The notes under the pieces are model-generated. The model saw nothing but the letters and a program-made list of their open reading frames with translations, ran no database searches and was not told the origin of the DNA. The translations under genes were made by a program, and so were the position numbers. From the NCBI RefSeq assembly GCF_003319095.1, contig NZ_QOHI01000002.1, positions 248,001-312,000 of the forward strand: a stretch of 64,000 nucleotides of DNA. The letters are read 5' to 3'. Below, piece after piece: positions 53,016 to 61,763 of the stretch (position 1 is its first letter; each line of letters opens with the position of its first letter). The DNA is from Blastococcus sp. TBT05-19. Its GTDB lineage: Bacteria; Actinomycetota; Actinomycetes; Mycobacteriales; Geodermatophilaceae.

Positions 53016-54650
53016 TCACCCGCCGAGGGCCGCCGTCACCACCGCGCGCGCCTCCTCCTGCACCCGCGCCAGGTGCTCGGGACCGGAGAAGGACTCCGCG
53101 TAGATCTTGTAGACGTCCTCGGTCCCCGAGGGGCGAGCGGCGAACCAGGCGTTCTCCGTGACCACCTTGAGCCCGCCGATCGGGGCGTCGTTGCCCGGAG
53201 CCCGGGTCAGCTTGGCCACGATCGGCTCGCCCGCCAGCTCGGAGGCACGGACGTCCTCGGGGGAGAGCTTGCCCAGGGCCGCCTTCTGCTCGCGGGTCGC
53301 CGGGGCATCGATGCGCGCGTAGGTGGACTCGCCGTGCTGCTCGACGAGCTCCGCGTGCAGCTGCGAGGGGGACCGGCCCGTCACGGCCTGGATCTCGCCG
53401 GCCAGCAGCGCGAGCAGGATCCCGTCCTTGTCGGTGGTCCAGACGCTGCCGTCGCGGCGCAGGAACGACGCCCCGGCGGACTCCTCGCCGCCGAAGCCGA
53501 CCGAGCCGTCGAGCAGGCCCGGCACGAACCACTTGAAGCCGACCGGCACCTCGACCAGGGTCCGGCCCAGGCCCGCGACGACGCGGTCGATCAGCGAGGA
53601 GGAGACCAGCGTCTTGCCGACGGCGGTCCCCTCGCCCCACTCCGGGCGGTGGCTGAACAGGTAGGAGATCGCGACGGCGAGGAAGTGGTTGGGGTTCATC
53701 AGCCCGCCGTCGGGGGTGACGATGCCGTGCCGGTCGGCGTCGGCGTCGTTGCCGGTGGCGATCTGGAAGTCGGCGCGCTTGCCGATGAGCGAGGCCATGG
53801 CCGACAGCGACGAGCAGTCCATCCGGATCTTGCCGTCCCAGTCCAGCGTCATGAACCGCCATGTGGGGTCGACCAGCGGGTTCACGACGGTGAGGTCGAG
53901 GCGGTGCCGCTCGGCGATGGCGCCCCAGTAGTCGACGCTGGCCCCACCGAGCGGGTCGGCGCCGATGCGCACGCCGGCCGCGCGGACGGCGTCCAGGTCG
54001 AGCACGGTCGGCAGGTCGTCGACGTAGTCGCCGAGGAAGTCGTGCCGGGAGGCCTGGGCCCTGGCGCGGGTGAACGGGATGCGGCGGACGCCGTCGAGGC
54101 CGGCGCGCAGCAGCTCGTTCGCGCGGTCGGCGATGACCTTCGTGGCGTCGGTGTCCGCCGGGCCGCCGGACGGCGGGTTGTACTTGAAGCCGCCGTCGCG
54201 GGGTGGGTTGTGCGACGGGGTGACGACGATGCCGTCGGCAAGACCCGAGCGCTTCCCGGCGTTCGCCCGCAGGATGGCATGGCTGATCGCCGGCGTCGGG
54301 GTGTACCGGTCGGCGGCGTCGACGAGCACGGTGACGTCGTTGGCGGCGAGCACCTCCAGCGCGCTGGCCCAGGCCGGCTCGGAGAGGGCGTGGGTGTCGC
54401 GACCGAGGAAGAGCGGGCCGTCGTAGCCCTGGGCGGCCCGGTACTCGCAGATGGCCTGGGTCGTGGCCAGGATGTGCGCCTCGTTGAACGCGGCGTCGAA
54501 CGCCGACCCGCGGTGCCCGCTGGTCCCGAACGCGACCTGCTGGGCGGGGTCGGACGGATCGGGCTCGCGCGTGTAGTAGGCCGTGACCAGGGAGGCGACG
54601 TCGATCAGGTCGCTGGGCTGGGCGGGCTGTCCGGCGCGGGCGTCGCTCAT
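53016..54650 (-). CDS. pgm: Phosphoglucomutase (alpha-D-glucose phosphate-specific)
   Basis: The protein has 544 residues, normal for the family. The phosphoserine loop TPSHNPP has S146, and the metal-binding loop [10 protein letters not shown] has D302, D304 and D306. FGTSGHRG lies near the N-terminus, [16 protein letters not shown] is the sugar-binding loop, and [16 protein letters not shown] is the phosphate-binding loop. It interconverts glucose-1-phosphate and glucose-6-phosphate, linking glycogen, nucleotide sugars and the trehalose made by OtsAB. It appears to be monocistronic. Confidence 0.95.
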   Translation of the reverse strand: MSDARAGQPAQPSDLIDVASLVTAYYTREPDPSDPAQQVAFGTSGHRGSAFDAAFNEAHILATTQAICEYRAAQGYDGPLFLGRDTHALSEPAWASALEVLAANDVTVLVDAADRYTPTPAISHAILRANAGKRSGLADGIVVTPSHNPPRDGGFKYNPPSGGPADTDATKVIADRANELLRAGLDGVRRIPFTRARAQASRHDFLGDYVDDLPTVLDLDAVRAAGVRIGADPLGGASVDYWGAIAERHRLDLTVVNPLVDPTWRFMTLDWDGKIRMDCSSLSAMASLIGKRADFQIATGNDADADRHGIVTPDGGLMNPNHFLAVAISYLFSHRPEWGEGTAVGKTLVSSSLIDRVVAGLGRTLVEVPVGFKWFVPGLLDGSVGFGGEESAGASFLRRDGSVWTTDKDGILLALLAGEIQAVTGRSPSQLHAELVEQHGESTYARIDAPATREQKAALGKLSPEDVRASELAGEPIVAKLTRAPGNDAPIGGLKVVTENAWFAARPSGTEDVYKIYAESFSGPEHLARVQEEARAVVTAALGG

Positions 54651-54693
54651 GGGTCGATCTTGGCGGGCGGCTGATCGGCGCGCGACCGGCAGG

Positions 54694-55020
54694 TCAGCCC
54701 TTCGGGGGGCGTTCCCGCAGCAGCCGGGCCGGTGCCCGGCGCGCCCAGGCCTCCTCCAGCAGCTCGGCGACCAGGTGCGGGGTCGCCGTCGCCAGGTCGA
54801 CGCGGACGCCGGAGAGCTGCGTGCCCCACCACAGCAGGGCGCACGGCCCGCCGTCGACCGCCCGGGCGGTGGACTCGTCGAGCATCACGTTGAGCTGGGT
54901 GTCGGTCCATTGGGTGGCGAGGACCCTCGCGCCGAGCCGGAAGGCGTTCCGGCCGTGGTGGTCGCCCTCGGTCACCTCCGGCAGGGCGAGCGCGAGCGCG
55001 CGGACGTCGGCGGGCGTCAT
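54694..55020 (-). CDS. MmcQ/YjbR family protein
   Basis: The protein has 108 residues. [36 protein letters not shown] is the typical opening of MmcQ/YjbR proteins (CyaY-like fold, sometimes called DNA-binding). [15 protein letters not shown] closes the domain. The function of this family is not established. ATG at 55020 overlaps the VOC gene stop (ATGA), so it is the last gene of an AraC-VOC-YjbR operon, a frequent trio arrangement in actinobacteria. Confidence 0.8.
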   Translation of the reverse strand: MTPADVRALALALPEVTEGDHHGRNAFRLGARVLATQWTDTQLNVMLDESTARAVDGGPCALLWWGTQLSGVRVDLATATPHLVAELLEEAWARRAPARLLRERPPKG

Positions 55021-55406
55021 GGTCGTGGTGCTCCGGGATAGCTGCCCACGCTCCAGTCGTTCCCCTCGGGGTCGCGCACCGAGAACTCCTGCCCGCCGTG
55101 GTCGGGGGAGCGCAGCGGGCGGAGGACCGCCGCGCCGGCCGCCTGCGCACGCGCCCAGACCGCCTCGACGTCGTCGGTGACGAGGTAGGCCCCGGCTGTC
55201 CGCGCGTGCCAGTTCCCGTCGTCGCGGACCGAGCCGAGCATGACGCCGCCACCGGGCGGCCAGGCGAGCTCGGCGTGCACCACCAGGTCGCCGTCCCGGA
55301 CGACGAGGGTCTCGATGAAGCCCAGGGCGTCGACCAGCCAGCGGATGAGGGCGGGGGCGTCGGCCGCGCGGAAGGCGGGCCAGACCGAGGGCGGGGGAGT
55401 CGTCAT
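55017..55406 (-). CDS. VOC family (glyoxalase/bleomycin-resistance fold) protein
   Basis: The 129 residues run from ATG 55406, which overlaps the AraC-type gene. It has the paired beta-alpha-beta-beta-beta modules, with PALIRWLVDALGFIETLV, VHAELAWPPGGGVMLGS and QEFSVRDPEGNDWSVGSY. The last segment has the usual DPEGN turn and terminal region of VOC proteins, which bind metals or small hydrophobic ligands. Its partner genes suggest the AraC-type regulator controls it. The substrate cannot be deduced. Confidence 0.85.
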   Translation of the reverse strand: MTTPPPSVWPAFRAADAPALIRWLVDALGFIETLVVRDGDLVVHAELAWPPGGGVMLGSVRDDGNWHARTAGAYLVTDDVEAVWARAQAAGAAVLRPLRSPDHGGQEFSVRDPEGNDWSVGSYPGAPRP

Positions 55407-56254
55407 GCGGGCGAGAGTGCCGCGTCGAGGGCCGCGGTGTCTTGGACGTATCCGAACTCCGCCGCCAGCCAGCGGGTGGGCGGCAGCCCGGAGAAGGCCC
55501 GCCACTCGCGGGTGAGGTGGGCCTGGTCTGCGAAGCCCGCGGCTGCGGCCAGCCCGGCGAGGTCGGGCGGCAGCCCCGCGGAGACCCGGCCGGCCAGGGC
55601 CCGGCGGGCGCGGTCGAAGCGGACGACCCGCGCCGCCTCCTTGGGGGCCAGGCCCGTCTCGGCGCGGAACCGCTGCTCCAGGTGCCGTGGCGACCAGCCC
55701 ACGCGGGCGGCGACGTCGGCCACCCGGAGCCGGCCGTGCGCCGTCGTCGTCAGCCGCCAGGCCTCGGTCACCTCGGGAACCGGTTCGTCGTCGCGGATGC
55801 CGGGCAGCAACCCGGCCTCCAGGGCCGCGAACCGGGCCGGCCAGCCCGGCGCGGCCCGCAGCCGGTCGACCAGGTCGCGCCCGCGCCGGCCGAGCAGGTC
55901 GTCGAGGTGGACGTCGACGGAGGCCAGCGCGCCGGCGGGGACGCCGAGCAGGGCGCGGGCCCCGGCGGGGGTGAGGGAGAGCTGGATCCCGGCCTGCCGC
56001 CCGGCGTGGGCGATCCGCGCCGGTCGTGTGTGCAGGCCGCCGACCAGCGCGTCGAAGCTGCCGGGCGGCTGGGCGGGGTCGGGGTGCGCGGCCATGACGA
56101 GGGGCTCGTCGAGGGTCACGACCACCGTCAGCCAGGGGGAGGGGAGGCCCAGGTGCTCGCCCGGCGGGAGGCCCTCGTGCAGGTAGCCGACCGCGGCGGC
56201 GACGTACGGGCGCAGCGCGGGTTGCGGTCGGTGCACCACCGACTCCTGCCGCAT
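55403..56254 (-). CDS. AraC family transcriptional regulator
   Basis: The protein has 283 residues. The N-terminal 170 or so form an effector domain (RPYVAAAVGYLHEGLPPGEHLGLPSPWLTVVV) like the DUF6597/AraC-N type. The C-terminal AraC/XylS double helix-turn-helix has LRVADVAARVGWSPRHLEQRFRAETGLAPKEAARVVRF and LAAAAGFADQAHLTREWRAFSGLPPTRW. It probably regulates its own operon with the VOC and YjbR genes. ATG at 56254. Confidence 0.9.
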   Translation of the reverse strand: MRQESVVHRPQPALRPYVAAAVGYLHEGLPPGEHLGLPSPWLTVVVTLDEPLVMAAHPDPAQPPGSFDALVGGLHTRPARIAHAGRQAGIQLSLTPAGARALLGVPAGALASVDVHLDDLLGRRGRDLVDRLRAAPGWPARFAALEAGLLPGIRDDEPVPEVTEAWRLTTTAHGRLRVADVAARVGWSPRHLEQRFRAETGLAPKEAARVVRFDRARRALAGRVSAGLPPDLAGLAAAAGFADQAHLTREWRAFSGLPPTRWLAAEFGYVQDTAALDAALSPA

Positions 56255-56278
56255 GCCCGCAGGATGGCAGCGGCCGGC

Positions 56279-57781
56279 TCAGACCTCCAGGGGCGCAGCG
56301 GCGCCCGAGCCGCCGGCCTCTTCGAGTGCGAGGGCCACCGCCTCGAACTCGGCCAGCGCGGCGGTGAGGTCGTCGACGATCTCGCGCGCGATCACCTCGG
56401 GCGCCGGGAGGTCGTCGAGATCCTCGAGCGAGGCGTCCTTGAGCCAGGTGATGTCGAGGTTGGCCTTGTCGCGGGCGACGATCTCGTCGTAGGTGAAGGC
56501 ACGGAAGCGCTCGCTCTCGACCCGTTCCGTACGCGGACGGCCGGGCTGGAACGACTCGACGAACTCGTCCAGGTGGCTGCGGCGCAGCGGGTTCTGCTTG
56601 AGCGTGAAGTGCTGGTTGGTCCGCAGGTCGTAGACCCACAGCTTCTCGGTCCACGCGTGGTCGGCGGCCGGCTTCTTGTCGAAGAACAGCACGTTCGCCT
56701 TCACGCCCTGCGCGTAGAAGATTCCGGTCGGCAGCCGGAGCAGCGTGTGCACGTCGTAGTCGCGCAGCAGCTTCTTGCGGATCGTCTCGCCGGCGCCGCC
56801 CTCGAAGAGGACGTTGTCGGGCAGGACCACGGCCGCCCGGCCGGACATCTTCAGGATCGTGGCGATGTGCTGCAGGAAGTTGAGCTGCTTGTTCGCGGTG
56901 GTGACGACGAAGTCGGCCCGCTCGATCTCGCGGTCCTCCCGCGCCTCGCGGCCGTCGGCGCCGACCATCGTGATCGAGCTCTTCCGCCCGAACGGCGGGT
57001 TGGAGAGGACGACGGAGTAGCGCTGCCCGGGATCGGCGAGCAACGCGTCCTTGACCTCGATCAGGCTCTGCCCCGTGGGCTTGCCGATGCCGTGCAGGAT
57101 CAGGTTCATCGCCGCCAGGCGGGCCGTGCCGTCGACCAGCTCGATGCCGTGGGCGAAGGCGTCGCGCAGGTGGTCGCGCTCCTCCGGCGTCATGTCCTGG
57201 GCGTGCTGGGCGGCGTACTCGTGGGCCGCCAGCAGGAAGCCGCCGGTGCCGGCGGCCGGGTCGATGACCGTATCCGTGACCGACGGCTGCAGGCAGTCGA
57301 CCATCGCCTGGATGAGCGGCCTCGGGGTGAAGTACTGGCCGGCGCCGGACTTGATGTCCTCGGCGCCCTTGGCCAGCAGCGACTCGTAGGCGTCGCCCTT
57401 GATGTCGGTGCCGGAGGCGGACCAGTTCTCCTTGTCGATCAGGTCGACGACGAGCCGCTTGAGCTTGGCCGGGTCCTGGATCCGGTTCTGCGCCTTGCGG
57501 AAGACGACGCCGAGGACGCCGGGCTGACGGGCGAGGTCTTCGAGCATGTGCCGGTAGGTCAGCTCGAGCTCGTCGCCGTCGGCATCGAGGAGCCGCTGCC
57601 AGGAGCAGTGGGCCGGGACGATGCGCTCGGGCTTGAGCGGCCGCGTCTCGCGTTCGTGCGCCATCTTGAGGAAGAGCAGGTAGGTCAGCTGCTCGGTGTA
57701 CTCGATCGTCGAGACGCCGTCGTCGCGCAGGACGTTGCAGTAGCTCCACAGCTTGTCGACCAGCCGCCGTGCCTCGGTCAC
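56279..57781 (-). CDS. hsdM: Type I restriction-modification DNA methyltransferase subunit
   Basis: The 500 residues run from GTG 57781 behind GAGGAGTGCG; an upstream in-frame start at 57835 lacks a ribosome-binding site. An N-terminal HsdM_N helical domain (about 1-140; LVDKLWSYCNVLRDDGVSTIEYTEQLTYLLFLKM) precedes the N6-adenine methyltransferase core. SAM motif I DPAAGTGGF lies at 174-182 and the catalytic NPPF at 261-264. It needs HsdS for target recognition. Unusually, the matching hsdS and hsdR are about 4 kb away, beyond four unrelated genes. Whether this HsdM works with that HsdS/HsdR is inferred. Confidence 0.93.
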   Translation of the reverse strand: MTEARRLVDKLWSYCNVLRDDGVSTIEYTEQLTYLLFLKMAHERETRPLKPERIVPAHCSWQRLLDADGDELELTYRHMLEDLARQPGVLGVVFRKAQNRIQDPAKLKRLVVDLIDKENWSASGTDIKGDAYESLLAKGAEDIKSGAGQYFTPRPLIQAMVDCLQPSVTDTVIDPAAGTGGFLLAAHEYAAQHAQDMTPEERDHLRDAFAHGIELVDGTARLAAMNLILHGIGKPTGQSLIEVKDALLADPGQRYSVVLSNPPFGRKSSITMVGADGREAREDREIERADFVVTTANKQLNFLQHIATILKMSGRAAVVLPDNVLFEGGAGETIRKKLLRDYDVHTLLRLPTGIFYAQGVKANVLFFDKKPAADHAWTEKLWVYDLRTNQHFTLKQNPLRRSHLDEFVESFQPGRPRTERVESERFRAFTYDEIVARDKANLDITWLKDASLEDLDDLPAPEVIAREIVDDLTAALAEFEAVALALEEAGGSGAAAPLEV

Positions 57782-57999
57782 CGCACTCCTCGTGTTCGCG
57801 GGCGCACTCCCTGCCGCCCTCATCGATGCTCGCACGCTCGACCCGGGGTGCCGTCAGAGCCCGCGCCCGGGCGGGTCGGTTCCCACTGCGCCCCGACCTG
57901 CACTTTACAGGTCTTTTCCAGCGCTGACCTGCGGTTTTGTCGTACCCCAGCCCTAGTCTCGGGGTGTCGATCGAGGTCTTTCCGGAAGGGGTGTGGCCC

Positions 58000-59214
58000 A
58001 TGTCAGAGCTGCGCTCCGCCCTCGACGACCTAGCGGCGATCGACCTCGAGGAGCTGTCCAGCGACGCCGTTCTCGACCTCGTTGGCGAGCTGACGGTGAC
58101 GGCGAACCGGGTGGCTGCCGCGCTCACGTCCGCCGTCCGCGCCGCCGATCGTCGCGAGGCCTATCGGCACGACGGCGCCCTCTCCATGAAGGCCTGGCTG
58201 CGCGGCAGCTGCCGGATGGCGCCCGAGGAGGCGACGGCCACGGTGTCCACCGGGCGCCGGCTCGAGCAGCTGCCGGAGACCGCGGCGGCCTTCGCCGACG
58301 GAGCGATCAGCGTCGCGCACGCCCGGATCATCACCAAGGCGATGACGCCGAAGCGGCTGGCCAAGGCGGCGGAGGCGGGCATCGACCTCGGGGAAACGGA
58401 CGGCATCCTCGCTGCTCTAGCGCGGGCGACGGCTCCGAAGGAGACCGCACGCGGCGTGAAGGCGTGGGTCGCCGGCGTCGACCCGGACGGCACGCTGGAC
58501 GACGCCGCCGACGTCCGCCGGTCGTTAACCCTGGCCACCGGCTTGGACGGGCGCGTGTTCGTGCGGGGCGAGCTCGACCCTGCCGGCGGCGAGTACGTGC
58601 ACGCGGCTCTCGGCGCCCTGATGAACGGCGACCGCCCCGCCGGCGACGTCCGCTCCCACGCCGAGCGGCAGGGTGACGCGCTCGTCGCGCTGGCTCGCGG
58701 GGCTCTTGACGGCGGCTCGCTTCCCGACGTGCGCGGCGAGCGCCCGCACGTGCGCGTGACCATCGACTGGTTCGCGCTCTGCGCCGAGCGTGCCGCCCTC
58801 GGCGTCTCGGGTGGCTCCCTCGGCTGGGCCGGTCCGATCAACCCGGAGACGGCGCGGCGGCTGGCCTGCGATGCCAGCGTCGTCCGCATCATCACCGGGC
58901 CCGACGGCCTGCCGTTGGACGTCGGTCGTGCGCAGCGGACGTCGAGCGCGGCGATCCGCCGGGCCATCGAGATCCGCGACGAGCACTGCGTCTTCGCCGG
59001 GTGTGATGCTCCACCGGAGTGGTGCGACGTCCACCACGTCATCCACTGGGCGCACGGCGGGCCGACCAGCTGCGGCAACGGAGCGCTCCTCTGCGAGCGC
59101 CACCACACGAGCTGTCACGAAGGCGGATTCACCATCCGCCGAGATTCCGGCACCGGCCGCTGGCACACCTACCGGCCGGGCGGAACCGAAGTCCTCAGCC
59201 GCGCCGGACCCTGA
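58000..59214 (+). CDS. DUF222/HNH endonuclease domain protein (REP13E12 family)
   Basis: The 404 residues run from ATG 58000 (GGAAGGGG upstream); a GTG at 57991 is possible. The DUF222 region (about 10-300) includes ARIITKAMTPKRLAKAAEAG and YVHAALGALMN. The C-terminal HNH nuclease (about 325-385) has EHCVFAGCDAPPEWCDVHHVIHW, then NGALLCERHHTSCH, with the zinc cysteines and catalytic histidines in place. The family occurs in many copies in actinobacterial genomes, is tied to the REP13E12 repeat and is suspected of mobility. It is on the opposite strand, inserted between hsdM and the rest of the restriction locus. Confidence 0.92.
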   Translation: MSELRSALDDLAAIDLEELSSDAVLDLVGELTVTANRVAAALTSAVRAADRREAYRHDGALSMKAWLRGSCRMAPEEATATVSTGRRLEQLPETAAAFADGAISVAHARIITKAMTPKRLAKAAEAGIDLGETDGILAALARATAPKETARGVKAWVAGVDPDGTLDDAADVRRSLTLATGLDGRVFVRGELDPAGGEYVHAALGALMNGDRPAGDVRSHAERQGDALVALARGALDGGSLPDVRGERPHVRVTIDWFALCAERAALGVSGGSLGWAGPINPETARRLACDASVVRIITGPDGLPLDVGRAQRTSSAAIRRAIEIRDEHCVFAGCDAPPEWCDVHHVIHWAHGGPTSCGNGALLCERHHTSCHEGGFTIRRDSGTGRWHTYRPGGTEVLSRAGP

Positions 59215-59324
59215 CCAGACCGCAGCTTCGCCACCCGTGGTCACGGCACAGGGGCTCGAAGAAGTCCTTGTCTCACTGATGCATCACGCGACCTGTCCTA
59301 CTCGCCTGCGCCTGGATCACTAAT

Positions 59325-59339
59325 GGGCGGGCTCCGCCC
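59325..59339. terminator. Short hairpin between convergent genes
   Basis: GGGCGG, loop GCT, CCGCCC followed by GTTCT. The 225-bp gap 59215-59439 between the HNH and metallopeptidase genes holds no other feature that I can support; it is less GC-rich than the flanks. Confidence 0.5.
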
Positions 59340-59439
59340 GTTCTCCGAGACAGATTCGCAGTCGGCCTTCCGCGCGGCTCTGAAATGACTGCGGGCACGC
59401 GACGGCTGCCGACCCCCACAACGAACCGGCTGGTTTCCC

Positions 59440-60618
59440 CTAATTCAGGAGGTCGACCCGTGGACGAACGTCTGCACCGCCCGCAGCCACCCAGACCCTG
59501 CGGACTTCCGAAAGCGGTAATCCTGCATCCTTGGCGAGCCGCTGCAGGGCGGACTCTCCGCCTAGCAACTCCACGGCTCGAGACATTAGAACGGGCCGTT
59601 CCAACTCTCCAAGCGCTCCCGGTTCAGGCAATCCCCAGGCAGTGAGTTGCTGCATGCCGCGGCGGTAGCTGTGGTCAGTCAGCTTGCCGAGTTTATGGGC
59701 ACGCATAACCAGCGCCTTCAAACTCAGCCCCCAGCGCTGCTTCAACTCGTGGAATCGAACCCAGTCAAGACGGGTCGGCAGCTGCGGGGCAATCTCTTCC
59801 GCAGGCGCAAGGAATTCTGCTGCGAAAGCGTGCGCTTGAGCTTCATTGAGCCGCGATCCTGGCTCCGTGTCGTGATGCAGCACGAGATGCCCCAGTTCGT
59901 GAGCTGCGTTGAAGCGACCACGCGCCTTGTCTTCCTTCGCTGGATTAAGCAGCACAAGCGGGCGCGGGCTATGCGCCTGATGAGGGTGCGGGTGGAGTGC
60001 CTGCTGGTGGGAAAAGGCGTCTACCCGAGGGCTTACGTGATCGTCGAGCCCGGCGACAGCAACGCCATGCGACTCCAGCAACCTGACTACGTGAGGGACC
60101 GGTCCCCGGGACACTCCCATTGCCTGCCTCGTTCGACGAGCCGCGTCTACGACGCCGTTCTCGTCAAGCTCGTCATCAACCTGTAGCCCTGGCAGGTTCA
60201 CAGCTGGTAGGTCCACCGATAGTTCAAGGGCGCTGAATACGCTGAGTACCAGTTCACCAAAAGCCAGAGCCTGCTCTCTTTCGGTAACAGTGGTGGCACG
60301 CAAGCTGCGAAAATGCGCCGCGCTAGCTGGCAGGACGGCCATGGGGTGACCGGCACGGAAGAAGTCAACGGGCACGTCAAGCGCGTCGGCAAGACCAGTC
60401 AGGACTGGCAGAGTCGGCCGGGCTTGCCCCTTCTCAAACTGCCCGACCGCCGCCGGGCTGATCTTTAAGGCCCGCGCGAGCTTGGTTCGAGGCATGGCCG
60501 CCAGCCGACGCGCAAGAGCGAGGCGAGCCGGATCGAAGTCGACTGCTACCCCCGCAGCACGCCGCTCGGTTGCACGTTTACGGGCGGCATCGAAGTCGAG
60601 GGGGAGGTCTTGAGTCAC
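59440..60618 (-). CDS. XRE helix-turn-helix / ImmA-IrrE metallopeptidase fusion
   Basis: The protein has 392 residues. A Cro/C1-type HTH (about 32-90) contains LARALKISPAAVGQFEKGQARPTLPVL. The ImmA/IrrE (DUF955, COG2856) zinc peptidase follows, with HELGH (H240, E241, H244) and downstream E/AAEFLAP helices. A His-rich insert (HQQALHPHPHQAH, about 204-216) is unusual. Such fusions act as anti-repressors that cleave a regulator, or as part of toxin-antitoxin-like and phage-defence loci. GTG at 60618 overlaps the stop of the 235-aa gene (GTGA), so the two are coupled. Base composition is lower in G+C than the chromosome around it. Confidence 0.88.
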   Translation of the reverse strand: MTQDLPLDFDAARKRATERRAAGVAVDFDPARLALARRLAAMPRTKLARALKISPAAVGQFEKGQARPTLPVLTGLADALDVPVDFFRAGHPMAVLPASAAHFRSLRATTVTEREQALAFGELVLSVFSALELSVDLPAVNLPGLQVDDELDENGVVDAARRTRQAMGVSRGPVPHVVRLLESHGVAVAGLDDHVSPRVDAFSHQQALHPHPHQAHSPRPLVLLNPAKEDKARGRFNAAHELGHLVLHHDTEPGSRLNEAQAHAFAAEFLAPAEEIAPQLPTRLDWVRFHELKQRWGLSLKALVMRAHKLGKLTDHSYRRGMQQLTAWGLPEPGALGELERPVLMSRAVELLGGESALQRLAKDAGLPLSEVRRVWVAAGGADVRPRVDLLN

Positions 60619-61322
60619 GACTGGTCAGGGCCGGCCGGGCGTACGCCTTCCTGAGACCCGTTGCCCTGGGGCTTGAGCTTGACTTCGGGCTCGCGCGTCT
60701 GCATTGCGTCAAAGTTAGGCGAGGGCTGGAGCGGCCCCACCGGCGGTCGGTGTTCACGCTGCACCGGGTCGGCTTCGGCCAGGGGCGCCACCGCGAACCA
60801 GGGAACATCGCCGATCCGCGGGAAACCAACCCACGCTCGCGTGGGTCCGTGCTCAAGGCCCTGCCACGTCAAGTGGAGGTGCTTGAGTGCCTGAGGATCC
60901 CCGGCGCGGACCGCGAAGAGGGCGCCGTCAGACGGAAAGTACGCCTGCGAGTTTGCCCGAGCTCCGAGGAGGCGCACTTCGCTGTCATCCCACCGCTGCG
61001 TGTCGATATCCCACGCCGAGGAGACGGCCCGCGCCTTGTTGATGTGTAGCACTCGCCCTGAGCGTTTTACCACAAGGGTGTGGTCCGCAACCCTAGCGTC
61101 ATGGCCATCCTCTTGAAGGCGACGCACGGCGAGGTTGCGGACGTTCCGGCTGCTCTGGACTCCGAGAGACATGGCGTCATCACCGAGATCCGGTTCATGC
61201 CGATCCAGGTTGCGGGGCCAGACCTCGCTGGTGACCTCACGGATCGTCGGGAAGATCCCGCACGCGGTCCAGTCCTCGATCACCTCGAGGAGGAGGGCCT
61301 GGGCCGCCTCGTCATACGCCAT
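60615..61322 (-). CDS. Unrecognised 235-aa protein, coupled to the XRE/ImmA-IrrE gene
   Basis: Starting at ATG 61322 it encodes 235 residues. The N-terminal third (EAAQALLLEVIEDWTACGIFPTIREV, then SRNVRNLAVRRLQEDGHDARVADHTLVV) could be a helical DNA-binding or regulatory domain. The middle part (DIDTQRWDDSEVRLLGARANSQAYFPSDGALFAVR) is beta-rich. The tail is Pro/Gln-rich and probably disordered. I recognise no family. The 4-base overlap with the metallopeptidase gene makes it a candidate substrate or partner of that protease, as in antitoxin-protease pairs. This is inference. Confidence 0.7.
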   Translation of the reverse strand: MAYDEAAQALLLEVIEDWTACGIFPTIREVTSEVWPRNLDRHEPDLGDDAMSLGVQSSRNVRNLAVRRLQEDGHDARVADHTLVVKRSGRVLHINKARAVSSAWDIDTQRWDDSEVRLLGARANSQAYFPSDGALFAVRAGDPQALKHLHLTWQGLEHGPTRAWVGFPRIGDVPWFAVAPLAEADPVQREHRPPVGPLQPSPNFDAMQTREPEVKLKPQGNGSQEGVRPAGPDQS

Positions 61323-61441
61323 GGGATGTTTGTAGCAGCAAGTGCAAAGTCTTGTCCAGAAATGAAGTGGATCCGCGGTCTATCCGCTAGAGTCAGCCCG
61401 CGTGGCCGAGGTCACGCGATCAACGAGAGGAGGTGATGAGC

Positions 61442-61603
61442 ATGGCCAAGAACACCGGGAAGGGGTCGCGCGTCGGCGCCGTCAAGCAGCGCAGCGAGTT
61501 CCAGCACAACGGACAGTGGTTCAAGAGGGACACCGCTACCGGACGAATCCTCAACGGCAGCCCGAACCAGCACAAGGGCGTAACGAACGAGAAGAAGAGC
61601 TGA
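61442..61603 (+). CDS. Small basic 53-aa protein
   Basis: ATG 61442 follows GAGAGGAGGTGATGAGC, a near-perfect ribosome-binding site with 8-base spacing. The product starts MAKNTGKGSRVGAVKQRSEF, then has WFKRDTATGRILN and ends KGVTNEKKS. It is strongly basic, rich in Lys, Gly and Asn, and has no hydrophobic core. The pattern (MAKNTGKG..GAVK.RSQ..N) recalls very small conserved proteins of unknown function seen in varied bacteria. It is transcribed away from the 235-aa gene, with a 119-bp divergent promoter region between, and is closed by a strong terminator. A frame starting at 61402 overlaps it but has no such signal. Confidence 0.75.
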   Translation: MAKNTGKGSRVGAVKQRSEFQHNGQWFKRDTATGRILNGSPNQHKGVTNEKKS

Positions 61604-61623
61604 GGTTGCGGCCTCAGTGAGGG

Positions 61624-61662
61624 CTGGGGCTCGGGGGCGATGAAGGCGCCCCCGAGCCCCAG
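61624..61662 (+). terminator. Terminator of the 53-aa gene, 16-bp perfect stem
   Basis: CTGGGGCTCGGGGGCG, loop ATGAAGG, exact complement, 20 bases past the stop. From 61663 to the hsdS stop at 61764 nothing else was seen. Confidence 0.85.
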
Positions 61663-61763
61663 TTCATCAAGAGCCGGCCCTGAGGGCGACTCAAGCTATG
61701 GGGATCGGCATGAGGTTCGACAATGGCGGCTGCCTGCCCGCAGGCCCGTTCGGGCTCAAGAGG

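Noticed and set aside
55017-58127. 1036-codon frame on the minus strand joining the VOC gene to sequence upstream
   Set aside because: Only its last 129 residues are real (VOC protein); the rest runs out of frame through the AraC and hsdM genes.
59647-60186. 179-codon plus-strand frame
   Set aside because: Antisense to the intact XRE/ImmA-IrrE gene, no ribosome-binding site, no recognisable domain.
61402-61620. 72-codon plus-strand frame overlapping the 53-aa gene
   Set aside because: It has no ribosome-binding site; the strong GAGAGGAGG signal serves the 61442 start in another frame.
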